Positions 7,879-14,021 of a stretch of DNA of 21,148 nucleotides are shown here, one piece after another. Position 1 is the first letter of the stretch; the number at the start of each line of letters is the position of its first letter. The stretch is taken from assembly GCA_934167175.1 (NCBI GenBank), contig CAKPKF010000023.1, positions 1 through 21,148 of the forward strand. The letters are read 5' to 3'. Under the pieces are notes generated by a model. It saw only the letters and a program-made list of their open reading frames with translations. It was not told the origin of the DNA and did no database searches. A program made the position numbers and the translations under genes. This stretch comes from an uncultured Clostridia bacterium. GTDB taxonomy: Bacteria; Bacillota; Clostridia; TANB77; CAG-508.

Positions 7879-8352
7879 TTATACGTTATTTGTTTTTAAC
7901 GATATTTCACCTGAAGTTTTCAATAGTGTTTTGTATGATTTTAATATTCTTTTAATATTTATTTTTTTCTCTGAAATATTATAACAATTAATTATTCTTA
8001 CTTTCTTTTCTTTCGAAGAATTCTTTATATTATTGTCTATTTCTATATTTATTTCTTTTATATAATCTTCACTTCCGCTTACTATTATAGACAAATCTTT
8101 TTTGAATTCTATTTTGTCTACTTTACTCATTCCAAAATTTATTTTTTTTATTTTTTCTTTTGTTTCTTCTTTAATATTTATTCTTGATAATACTATTTCA
8201 ATATTTTGATTTATACTATTTTCACAATACGCTATTATTTCTTCTTTTTCTTCTACTAATTTTGCTACATATGGTAGGATTGCTGTTACTAAATGCCATT
8301 CATTTATATAAAAATTACAAATTTTGTTTATATTTTTTTTCTGAACGCCCAT
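7879..8352 (-). CDS. Unknown 157-aa protein, divergent from spoIIR
   Basis: A soluble protein with no signal peptide. The N-terminal motif (residues about 7-45) reads INKICNFYINEWHLVTAILP, followed by a glutamate/lysine-rich helix with IAYCENSI. The rest alternates beta and helix and is rich in Ile, Lys and Asn. I do not recognise a family. The start is well supported: AGGAGGAG lies 7 bases before the ATG, and a TTGACA-18-TAAAAT promoter is upstream. Placement opposite spoIIR across a shared intergenic region with a Spo0A-type box suggests a cell-envelope or sporulation link. That is context only. Confidence 0.7.
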   Translation of the reverse strand: MGVQKKNINKICNFYINEWHLVTAILPYVAKLVEEKEEIIAYCENSINQNIEIVLSRINIKEETKEKIKKINFGMSKVDKIEFKKDLSIIVSGSEDYIKEINIEIDNNIKNSSKEKKVRIINCYNISEKKINIKRILKSYKTLLKTSGEISLKTNNV

Positions 8353-8387
8353 TTTTTTCTCCTCCTATGCATATACGTTTTATCCAA

Positions 8388-8417
8388 ATTTTACCATTTT
8401 TCTTTTTGTAATGTCAA
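8388..8417 (-). promoter_or_regulatory. Sigma-A promoter of the 157-aa gene
   Basis: On the minus strand: perfect TTGACA (8417-8412), an 18-base spacer ending TGG (extended -10-like), TAAAAT (8393-8388). Start expected near 8381, about 30 bases before the ATG. Confidence 0.7.
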
Positions 8418-8446
8418 CCAATTTGCTAATTTATCGTAAGTCTTAT

Positions 8447-8453
8447 TTCGACA
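8447..8453 (-). promoter_or_regulatory. Candidate Spo0A box between the 157-aa gene and spoIIR
   Basis: TGTCGAA on the minus strand, 30 bases upstream of the -35 of the 157-aa gene and about 115 bases before the spoIIR start codon. It could act on either gene. A TATAAT at 8463-8468 lies on the spoIIR side but without a convincing -35. Confidence 0.4.
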
Positions 8454-8568
8454 TATATTTATTATAATTTTATGTTAGAAAATTATAATAATGTATATTT
8501 TTAAAAAATTTGCTAATACTTTTATTAAGAAATTTATATTAAATTTAGTTTTTATTGGAGGTCAAGTT

Positions 8569-9216
8569 ATGAAAAAAAAATCATGCTCTAAAATAAAATA
8601 TTTTTTAATTGGTATTCTTTTGATTTTTTTTGTCTTTTTTAATGCATTTTCATATGTTCGAGCTGTTTCCACTGACATTTCTAATTCTGTTTTTAGATTG
8701 CACGTTATTGCAAATAGCGATACAGAAGAAGATCAGTTGTTAAAATATAAAGTGAGAGATAAAATAATATCCTATATGAAAACAATTTCTCCAAATGTCA
8801 CTAACAAAGAAGCTGTTAAACAGGAAGCACTAATTCATCAAAAAGACTTAAAAGAAATAGCAGAACAAGTTATACAAGAAAATGGATATAATTACAGTGT
8901 AGTAGTTAAAATTGGCAATTTTTCTTTTCCAACAAAAACTTATGGAGACATATCTCTTCCGGCTGGATATTATGATGCGATTAGAATAGAAATTGGTTCT
9001 GCTTCTGGTCAAAATTGGTGGTGTGTGATGTTTCCTCCTTTATGTTTTGTAGATGTGTCTTCCGGTGTTGTTCCAAATGAATCTAAGGAGTTAATAAAAG
9101 ACAATCTTTCAAATGAAGAATATGATTTGATATCAAATAACACTTCTGATATCAAATTAAAATTTAAATTAATAGAATTGTTCCAAAACAATAAAATTAC
9201 AACAGCTAAAAATTAG
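8569..9216 (+). CDS. spoIIR: Stage II sporulation protein R (activator of pro-sigma-E processing)
   Basis: SpoIIR is made in the forespore, secreted, and triggers SpoIIGA to cleave pro-sigma-E in the mother cell. The chosen ATG gives 215 aa, the normal size; it is preceded by GGAGG 7 bases upstream. An in-frame ATG at 8491 would add 26 residues but lacks a ribosome-binding site. Residues about 11-30 form the membrane/signal segment, followed by the family motif VFRLHVIANSD (about 41-51) and, near position 145, QNWWCVMFPPLCFVD. No sigma-F promoter (GG-rich -10) was recognised upstream. A terminator follows; murA is the next gene. Confidence 0.94.
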   Translation: MKKKSCSKIKYFLIGILLIFFVFFNAFSYVRAVSTDISNSVFRLHVIANSDTEEDQLLKYKVRDKIISYMKTISPNVTNKEAVKQEALIHQKDLKEIAEQVIQENGYNYSVVVKIGNFSFPTKTYGDISLPAGYYDAIRIEIGSASGQNWWCVMFPPLCFVDVSSGVVPNESKELIKDNLSNEEYDLISNNTSDIKLKFKLIELFQNNKITTAKN

Positions 9217-9226
9217 TAAAAATATA

Positions 9227-9255
9227 TTGTAAATAATTATAAAATATGTTATATT
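9227..9255 (+). promoter_or_regulatory. Possible sigma-A promoter of murA
   Basis: TTGTAA (9227-9232), a 17-base spacer, TATATT (9250-9255). If used, the hairpin at 9259-9294 would fall at the very start of the murA leader instead of, or as well as, ending the spoIIR transcript. Confidence 0.4.
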
Positions 9256-9258
9256 CTT

Positions 9259-9299
9259 TAATAGATTAGTGTGTTTATACATTCTAATCTATTATTTTA
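9259..9299 (+). terminator. Terminator-like hairpin after spoIIR
   Basis: TAATAGATTAG (9259-9269) pairs with CTAATCTATTA (9284-9294), 11 bp, 14-base loop, followed by TTTT. It lies 42 bases after the spoIIR stop. Confidence 0.65.
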
Positions 9300-9340
9300 G
9301 TAATTATATTATATTCATATAGATTTTAGGGGGAATTAAA

Positions 9341-10609
9341 TTGGAAAAAGAAAAATTAGTTGTTTCAGGACCAACACGTTTAAATGGAGAAGTAATTATT
9401 AGTGGTGCTAAAAATGCAGCTGTTGCTATACTTCCTGCAACAATTCTTATTGATGGAGTTTGCACTATTAATAATTTACCTGATATTAGTGATGTAAAAA
9501 TATCTTGTGAAATATTACAATCTTTAGGTGCAAAAATCACTTGGAACACCCCAAATGAAATTACCATTGATACAAGAAATATTTCTTGTACTAATGCACC
9601 GTTAGATGAAACCAGAAAATTCAGAGCGTCCTATTATATATTAGGTGCTTTATTAAGCAGATGTAAAAAAGCACAAGTAGGTATGCCTGGAGGATGTAAA
9701 TTAGGAGCTCGTCCTATCGACCAACATATCAAAGGATTTGAAGCTTTAGGTGCAAATGTAGAAGTTGGTAATGGAAATATCACTGCTAAAGCGGATAAAC
9801 TTGTTGGAACTTCTATATATATGGACATAGTTTCTGTTGGTGCTACCATAAATATTATGCTAGCAAGTGTTTTAGCTGAAGGAACTACAATAATAGATAA
9901 TGCTGCTAAGGAACCTCATATTGTAGATGTTGCTAACTTTCTAAATACAATGGGAGCTGACATTAGAGGTGCAGGAACAGATGTAATAAAAGTAAACGGG
10001 GTAAAGAAATTACATGGAAATGCTACATATTCAGTTGTACCTGATCAAATTGAAGCAGGAACATTTATGCTTGCGGCAGTTGCATCTCGTGGTGATGTTA
10101 TAATAAAAAACTGTATTACAAAGCATTTAGAATCTGTTACTGCAAAAATATTAGAAATTGGAGGAAATGTTGAAGACATAGATGGAAGTACTTTAAGAGT
10201 TTGTTGTGATAAACGCCCAACTAAAGCAACAATAAAAACATTGCCTTACCCAGGGTTTCCAACCGATCTTCAACCTCAAATTGGAGTTGTTTTGGCAACA
10301 GCCAAAGGTACAAGTATTATAAATGAAAGTATTTGGGAATCTAGATTTCAATATACAGAAGAATTAAATAAAATGGGAGCTAGAATTACTTCTCAAGGAA
10401 AAAGTGCTATATTTGAAGGTGTAGAAAAACTTTCTGGTGCTCCTGTATATTCTACGGACTTAAGAGCTGGCGCTGCCCTTATTATTGCTGGAATTATAGC
10501 AGATGGTAATACAGAAATTTATAACCTTGAGCATATTGATAGAGGTTATGAAAATATAGAAGAAAAATTCAGAAAACTTGGTGCTAAAATAGAAAGAATT
10601 AGAGAATAA
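9341..10609 (+). CDS. murA: UDP-N-acetylglucosamine 1-carboxyvinyltransferase
   Basis: A 422-aa cytoplasmic enzyme transferring enolpyruvate from PEP to UDP-GlcNAc, the first committed step of peptidoglycan synthesis. The start is TTG, set by AGGGGG 7 bases upstream. Conserved features are ISGAKNAA with K24-N25, RASYYILG, the catalytic loop PGGCKLGARPIDQH with C119 (the fosfomycin-reactive cysteine; an Asp here would give resistance), and LRAGAALIIAGIIADG near the C-terminus. Length is standard. It heads murA-walJ-rlmH with short gaps. Clostridia often carry two MurA paralogues, and one window cannot say which this is. The UDP-GlcNAc substrate may be linked to the UDPGP-family enzyme nearby. 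Confidence 0.95.
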   Translation: MEKEKLVVSGPTRLNGEVIISGAKNAAVAILPATILIDGVCTINNLPDISDVKISCEILQSLGAKITWNTPNEITIDTRNISCTNAPLDETRKFRASYYILGALLSRCKKAQVGMPGGCKLGARPIDQHIKGFEALGANVEVGNGNITAKADKLVGTSIYMDIVSVGATINIMLASVLAEGTTIIDNAAKEPHIVDVANFLNTMGADIRGAGTDVIKVNGVKKLHGNATYSVVPDQIEAGTFMLAAVASRGDVIIKNCITKHLESVTAKILEIGGNVEDIDGSTLRVCCDKRPTKATIKTLPYPGFPTDLQPQIGVVLATAKGTSIINESIWESRFQYTEELNKMGARITSQGKSAIFEGVEKLSGAPVYSTDLRAGAALIIAGIIADGNTEIYNLEHIDRGYENIEEKFRKLGAKIERIRE

Positions 10610-10636
10610 TATTTAATAATAGAAAGAAGAATATTT

Positions 10637-11419
10637 ATGCTTAATTTTTGTAGTCTTTATAGTGGAAGTACTGGAAATAGCCTATATATTGAAAGTGAGA
10701 ACACAAAAATTTTAATAGATGCTGGAGTAAGTGCAAAAAAAATTGTGACTGCTTTAGAGCAAATTGGAACAAATATTGACTCAATAGATGCCATATTAGT
10801 TACACATGAACACATTGATCATATCCAGAGTATTGGCACTTTATCAAAAAAATTTAATATTCCAGTGTTTTCTAATCTTGAAACCTGGAAAGCTATGCCA
10901 ACTCAATTAGCTAAAATAACTGAAGAAAATAGAAAAACTTTTAATATATGTGAATCTTTTGACATTAAAGATTTACATATTACCGCTTTTCCTATTCCAC
11001 ATGATGCGGCTAATCCCTGCGGATTCAACATATTTAAAGATAATAATAAAATTAGCATAGCTACAGATTTAGGTCATATTACTAAGCCTGTTATGTCTGC
11101 TTTAGAAAATAGTTCCTTCGTTATGCTAGAATCAAATTATGATACAGAAGTTTTAAAATGCTGTAATTACCCATATAGACTAAAAACAAGAATTGCTGGT
11201 CCTAATGGCCATCTTTCTAATTCTTTAGCTGGGAAAACTATTGCATATCTTATGAATAAAGGTTTGAAGCAAGTTATGCTCGGACATTTAAGTAAAGAAA
11301 ATAATTTTCCAGAACTTGCATACAAAACAGTTATGGAAGAAATCACATGCAAAAATGCAGATATTAATATACACGTAGCAAGTAGAATAGAACCTAGTAA
11401 TTTACTAAAAATTTGTTGA
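10637..11419 (+). CDS. walJ: Metallo-beta-lactamase-fold hydrolase, WalJ/YycJ family
   Basis: A 260-aa protein opening with the YycJ hallmark FCSLYSGSTGNSLYIE and carrying the metal-binding HEHIDH motif (H57, H59, D61, H62). Further fold ligands are likely in FPIPHDA, IATDLGH, and the late MLGHLSKENN. In Bacillus the family belongs to the walRK neighbourhood and is linked to cell-wall/DNA-replication coordination; the substrate is not settled (an exonuclease activity has been proposed). It starts 27 bases after murA with a weak purine-rich ribosome-binding site (AGAAAGAAG), and rlmH follows 14 bases after its stop. The walJ-rlmH pairing matches the yycJ...rlmH neighbourhood in Bacillus. Confidence 0.9.
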   Translation: MLNFCSLYSGSTGNSLYIESENTKILIDAGVSAKKIVTALEQIGTNIDSIDAILVTHEHIDHIQSIGTLSKKFNIPVFSNLETWKAMPTQLAKITEENRKTFNICESFDIKDLHITAFPIPHDAANPCGFNIFKDNNKISIATDLGHITKPVMSALENSSFVMLESNYDTEVLKCCNYPYRLKTRIAGPNGHLSNSLAGKTIAYLMNKGLKQVMLGHLSKENNFPELAYKTVMEEITCKNADINIHVASRIEPSNLLKIC

Positions 11420-11433
11420 TTAGGAGAGAGAAT

Positions 11434-11916
11434 ATGCTTAATATTAATATTATTTCTGTTGGAAAAGTAAAAGAAGCTTATTTTAAATTAGCAATAGAAG
11501 AATACTCTAAAAGACTTTCCAAATATTGTTCTTTAAATATAATAGAGTTGCAAGATGAAAAACTTCCAACTAAGCACTCAAAAAAATTATTAGATAATGT
11601 AAAAAACAAAGAATGTCAAAAAATTTTACCTTACATAAAAAAAGACAGTTACACTATATGTTTAGATTTAAGTGGAACCCACCTATCTTCAGAACAACTT
11701 TCTCAAAAAATACAAGATATAGCTTTAAACTATTGTAGCACTATAACTTTTATTATTGGTGGCACTCTTGGACTTACTCAAGAAATATTAAATTTATCTG
11801 ATTATAAGCTGTCTTTTTCAAAAATGACATTTCCTCATCAAATGATTAAAGTATTTTTACTTGAACAATTATTTAGGTCTTTTAAAATTTCAAATAATGA
11901 AACTTATCATTGGTAA
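11434..11916 (+). CDS. rlmH: 23S rRNA (pseudouridine1915-N3)-methyltransferase
   Basis: A 160-aa SPOUT-class methyltransferase acting on helix 69 of 23S rRNA. ATG 11434 is chosen because TAGGAGAGAG lies 5 bases upstream and the product (MLNINIISVGK...) has the exact family length. An upstream in-frame ATG at 11413 overlaps walJ and lacks a site. The SAM-binding trefoil-knot motifs FIIGGTLGL and FPHQMIKVFLLEQLFR are intact. The C-terminus ends YHW, where YHK is common. It is the last gene of the murA operon and is followed by a strong hairpin. Confidence 0.95.
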   Translation: MLNINIISVGKVKEAYFKLAIEEYSKRLSKYCSLNIIELQDEKLPTKHSKKLLDNVKNKECQKILPYIKKDSYTICLDLSGTHLSSEQLSQKIQDIALNYCSTITFIIGGTLGLTQEILNLSDYKLSFSKMTFPHQMIKVFLLEQLFRSFKISNNETYHW

Positions 11917-11924
11917 TTAAAAGA

Positions 11925-11986
11925 AAGAGACTATTCTAAAATATATACTCATTTAAATACACATTTTAGAATAGTCTCTTGTTTTC
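11925..11986. terminator. Bidirectional terminator (rlmH / minus-strand transcript)
   Basis: An 18-bp perfect stem (11925-11942 with 11963-11980) with a 20-base loop. On the plus strand GTTTTC follows; on the minus strand TTCTTTTAATT follows. It can therefore end both the rlmH operon and the minus-strand RNA starting near 12334. Confidence 0.85.
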
Positions 11987-12031
11987 ACAGTTAAGAACAT
12001 AACTGCAAGAAATAAAACTTATTTATATTTT

Positions 12032-12112
12032 TGATTTTGTAAAAGGTTTTATTTTTACCACTAATTTAGGGGGAGCTTACTAATGGGTCTATTACTTCCT
12101 TCTACAAAATCA
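12032..12112 (-). ncRNA. Structured RNA hairpin with C-rich loop (candidate regulatory RNA)
   Basis: On the minus-strand RNA, UGAUUUUGUAGAAGG (12112-12098) pairs with CCUUUUACAAAAUCA (12046-12032), 15 bp. Inside, CCAUUAGU (12086-12079) pairs with AUUAGUGG (12065-12058), 8 bp, displaying the 13-base loop AAGCUCCCCCUAA. Three positions are non-Watson-Crick, and all are G-U on the minus strand but A-C on the plus strand, so the structure belongs to the minus strand. It lies about 220 bases downstream of a consensus promoter (12341-12369) and before a bidirectional terminator. The C-rich loop is complementary to Shine-Dalgarno sequences, as in several Gram-positive sRNAs. No known RNA family was recognised. 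Confidence 0.5.
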
Positions 12113-12210
12113 TATCTATATATTTTTCATTTGTAAAAGAAAATTGTTACATGAAAGTTTAGTATTTTATTTTGTTTTTCATTGAAATTATCAGAAATAA
12201 CTAATATTGA

Positions 12211-12309
12211 TTACATTAAATTTCTTAGAATTTTTTTTGAAATAAACTTTATTATTATTCTTTTTGAAACAAAGAATATACAGAAGAAATTATATAAATT
12301 GCTAAACAC
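12211..12309 (-). CDS. Candidate 32-aa hydrophobic, basic peptide
   Basis: A GTG-started ORF preceded by a perfect AAAGGAGG five bases upstream and by a TTGACA-17-TAACAT promoter. The peptide opens MFSNLYNFFCIFFVSKRIII, then a basic tail (KFISKKILRNLM): a hydrophobic N-terminal half and five Lys/Arg after residue 20. This resembles small membrane peptides (type I toxins, delta-hemolysin-like) in character only; no homologue is recognised. Promoter, Shine-Dalgarno and start in register make expression plausible. The downstream part of the same transcript holds the C-rich hairpin. Confidence 0.45.
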   Translation of the reverse strand: MFSNLYNFFCIFFVSKRIIIKFISKKILRNLM

Positions 12310-12340
12310 TATTGCCTCCTTTAACAATTTTCTTATATAT

Positions 12341-12369
12341 ATGTTACCTTATTTTTCTAACTTTGTCAA
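12341..12369 (-). promoter_or_regulatory. Strong sigma-A promoter just downstream of spmB
   Basis: On the minus strand: perfect TTGACA (12369-12364), a 17-base spacer, TAACAT (12346-12341). It lies 9 bases past the spmB stop codon and has no conventional gene downstream before the terminator at 11925-11980. The predicted transcript runs from about 12334, roughly 410 bases. Confidence 0.7.
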
Positions 12370-12377
12370 CAAAAACT

Positions 12378-12917
12378 TCACGACAAAAAATTCCATATTA
12401 TGACAGATGAAACTACTCCTACAATATCTGCTGCAAGCGATGCCACCAATACGAACCTTATTTTTTTTACTCTTACAGCACTAGTATAAATAGCTATTGT
12501 ATAAAATGTTGTTTCTGTAGATCCCATTATAGTTGATGCTATAAGTCCAATTTTACTATCTACCCCATAAGTTGACATTATATCGGTAGCAACTGCCATT
12601 GTAGCACTTCCCGAAATTGGCCTCAATATTGCTAATGGCATTATTTCAGTTGGTATTCTTAATAACTTTATTACAGGTTCCAAAATGCTTATTATTAGTT
12701 CTAAAACTCCTGAATTTCTTAATGCCCCTACAGCAACAAAAATCCCAATTAGTGTTGGAAAAATATTCAACACTATTCCTAATCCTTCTTTTGCCCCTTC
12801 TAAAAATATGTCGAAAACCTTTTTCTTTTCAACTATTCCATACGAAATTATTATTAAAATTATTGCTGGTACTGCTGCAGAGGACAAATAATTTATAATA
12901 GACATAAGCAACCACAC
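12378..12917 (-). CDS. spmB: Spore maturation protein B
   Basis: A 179-aa polytopic membrane protein (nucleoside-recognition/Gate domain family) needed with SpmA for full spore-core dehydration and heat resistance. Conserved stretches are AKEGLGIVLNIFPTLIGIFV (about 42-61), ILRPISGSATMA, and IGLIASTIMGSTETTFYTIA. The start is either GTG 12917, giving 179 aa, or ATG 12905, giving 175 aa (MSIINYLSS); neither has a strong ribosome-binding site, and translation may be coupled to spmA, whose frame-corrected stop is at 12923-12921. The protein is intact. The neighbour upstream is spmA, as in other spore formers. Confidence 0.93.
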   Translation of the reverse strand: MWLLMSIINYLSSAAVPAIILIIISYGIVEKKKVFDIFLEGAKEGLGIVLNIFPTLIGIFVAVGALRNSGVLELIISILEPVIKLLRIPTEIMPLAILRPISGSATMAVATDIMSTYGVDSKIGLIASTIMGSTETTFYTIAIYTSAVRVKKIRFVLVASLAADIVGVVSSVIIWNFLS

Positions 12918-12920
12918 TTT

Positions 12921-13497
12921 CTAATATCTTTTCATTAAAATTTTACTAATTACTATTCCTGTTATAGCTGCTAATATAGTTGCACACCATACGGGAACTA
13001 TTATTCCCGTTGTATTGTTTGAACCGCAAAGAACTTCGTATTGCTATAACCGTAGTAGGAATTAATTGCAGGGATGCAGTATTTAATATAATAAACATTG
13101 CCATAGAATCAGACAATCTGTCCTTTTTTCTATTATCTTTTTGTAACGTTTTCATAGCTTTTAATCCCAAAGGAGTAGCTGCATTTCCTAATCCTAATAT
13201 ATTTGCAATTACATTCATTGATATTTCTTCATATGCTTTATCTCCATCTTTTATTTCTGGAAATATAAATCGCATAAATGGCTTTAAAATTTTAGTTAGC
13301 CTATTTACCAATGATGTTTCTATCGCTATTTGCATTATTCCATTCCACAAGCAAATTGTACCTAAAAATGTTAGTGATAATTCTACAGCATCAGCAGTAG
13401 ATTCAAATATTGAATTATTAATACTTTCAACATTGCCATTAAACATTGCATATGCAAATGATACTATAATAAATAATGGCCATATTATATTTAACAT
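12921..13497 (-). CDS. spmA: Spore maturation protein A, interrupted by a +1 frameshift at a CGG codon
   Basis: SpmA works with SpmB in spore-core dehydration. Residues 1-157 are typical (membrane segments near 3-20 and 40-60; NILGLGNAATPLG; SLQLIPTTVIAIRSSL). Frame 0 then runs CGG TTC and yields a hydrophilic, non-family tail, stopping at 12946 (183 aa). Dropping the single C at 13026 gives GGT TCA and continues as GSNNTTGIIVPVWC with a hydrophobic end ISKILMKRY, stopping at 12921 (191 aa, normal length). That stop lies 3 bases before the spmB GTG, as expected for an operon. The Shine-Dalgarno AAAGGGAAG precedes the ATG. The cause could be sequencing error, mutation or programmed frameshift. 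Confidence 0.9.
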
Positions 13498-13638
13498 AAT
13501 CTTCCCTTTCTTATTTTTTCTTTATATTCTATTCCCCCAAAAATAAAAAAGACCAATTTTAGTATCTTTATGATTTTTATTATTATCCAAATTTTTCCTA
13601 AATTGTAAAAAAATACATTTTTACTATATAAATTTTAG

Positions 13639-13667
13639 TTGCTAAATTCTTTCATATATGATATTAT
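13639..13667 (+). promoter_or_regulatory. Sigma-A promoter of the abrB-like gene
   Basis: TTGCTA (13639-13644), a 17-base spacer, TATTAT (13662-13667). The start is expected near 13674. Confidence 0.6.
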
Positions 13668-13681
13668 ATTATATAGTAATT

Positions 13682-13688
13682 TGTCGAA
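13682..13688 (+). promoter_or_regulatory. Spo0A box downstream of the abrB start site
   Basis: TTGTCGAA here contains the 0A core TGTCGAA and lies at about +9 to +15 from the inferred start, before the AAAGGAGG site. In Bacillus subtilis Spo0A~P represses abrB through boxes just downstream of its start, so the position suggests the same control here. Confidence 0.6.
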
Positions 13689-13716
13689 TTTTGTAAAATA
13701 AAGGAGGTATCTTTGT

Positions 13717-13968
13717 ATGAAATCTACAGGAATTGTAAGAAAAGTAGATGAATTAGGTAGAGTTGTTATTCCTATTGAACTTAGAAATAAATTTGAAATA
13801 AATGAAAAAGATCCAATTGAAATATATGTTGATGGTTCCTCTATAGTATTAAAGAAATATGAACCAAATTGTGTATTTTGTGGCAGTTCAAAAAAATTAG
13901 TTCAATACAAAGAAAAATTAATTTGTAGCAAATGTGCAGCAAAAATTAAAGAGTTACCAGAAGAATAA
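13717..13968 (+). CDS. abrB: AbrB-type transition-state transcriptional regulator
   Basis: An 83-aa DNA-binding protein. The swapped-hairpin beta-barrel domain covers residues 1-47 (STGIVRKVDELGRVVIPIEL, then IYVDGSSIVLKKY), the pattern of AbrB/Abh/SpoVT. The C-terminus is a small zinc-ribbon-like unit: C52 and C55 (CVFC) with C70 and C73 (CSKC), as in clostridial AbrB proteins. AAAGGAGG precedes the ATG. Context supports AbrB: a Spo0A box sits just after the promoter, and rsmI-yabB lie convergently next door as around abrB in Bacillus. AbrB represses stationary-phase and sporulation genes during growth. Confidence 0.9.
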   Translation: MKSTGIVRKVDELGRVVIPIELRNKFEINEKDPIEIYVDGSSIVLKKYEPNCVFCGSSKKLVQYKEKLICSKCAAKIKELPEE

Positions 13969-14021
13969 ATAAAAAAATATACTTCAAATTTGTAAATTAA
14001 ATTTGAAGTATATTTTTTTAT
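13969..14021. terminator. Bidirectional terminator between abrB and rsmI
   Basis: A 23-bp perfect inverted repeat (13969-13991 with 13999-14021, loop GTAAATT) with an A-tract at its 5' foot and a T-tract at its 3' foot on both strands. The 3' end overlaps the rsmI stop codon, so both convergent genes share it. Confidence 0.93.

Noticed and set aside
8491..8568. N-terminal extension of SpoIIR from ATG 8491
   Set aside because: No ribosome-binding site, and the extra 26 residues are unlike the family. ATG 8569 has GGAGG and gives the standard length.
12055..12082. Resemblance to an IS3-type terminal repeat (ACCACTAATTTAGGGGGAGC)
   Set aside because: There is no transposase remnant, no matching second end and no target duplication. 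The hairpin explanation accounts for the symmetry better.
12083..12136. Plus-strand 17-codon ORF after AGGGGGAG
   Set aside because: The Shine-Dalgarno match is the complement of the C-rich loop in the minus-strand hairpin. No plus-strand promoter was found after the rlmH terminator.
12182..12403. Plus-strand ORF of 73 codons from a TTG
   Set aside because: It has no ribosome-binding site, is antisense to the promoter and the 32-codon ORF, and runs into the 3' end of spmB. The composition is that of translated AT-rich noncoding DNA.
12809..12815. TGTCGAA (Spo0A-box core) on the plus strand
   Set aside because: It lies inside the spmB coding sequence, away from any promoter.
12617..13546. 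Plus-strand ORFs opposite spmA and spmB (60-190 codons), and similar antisense ORFs elsewhere
   Set aside because: They are shadows of recognised genes on the opposite strand, without ribosome-binding sites or family motifs.
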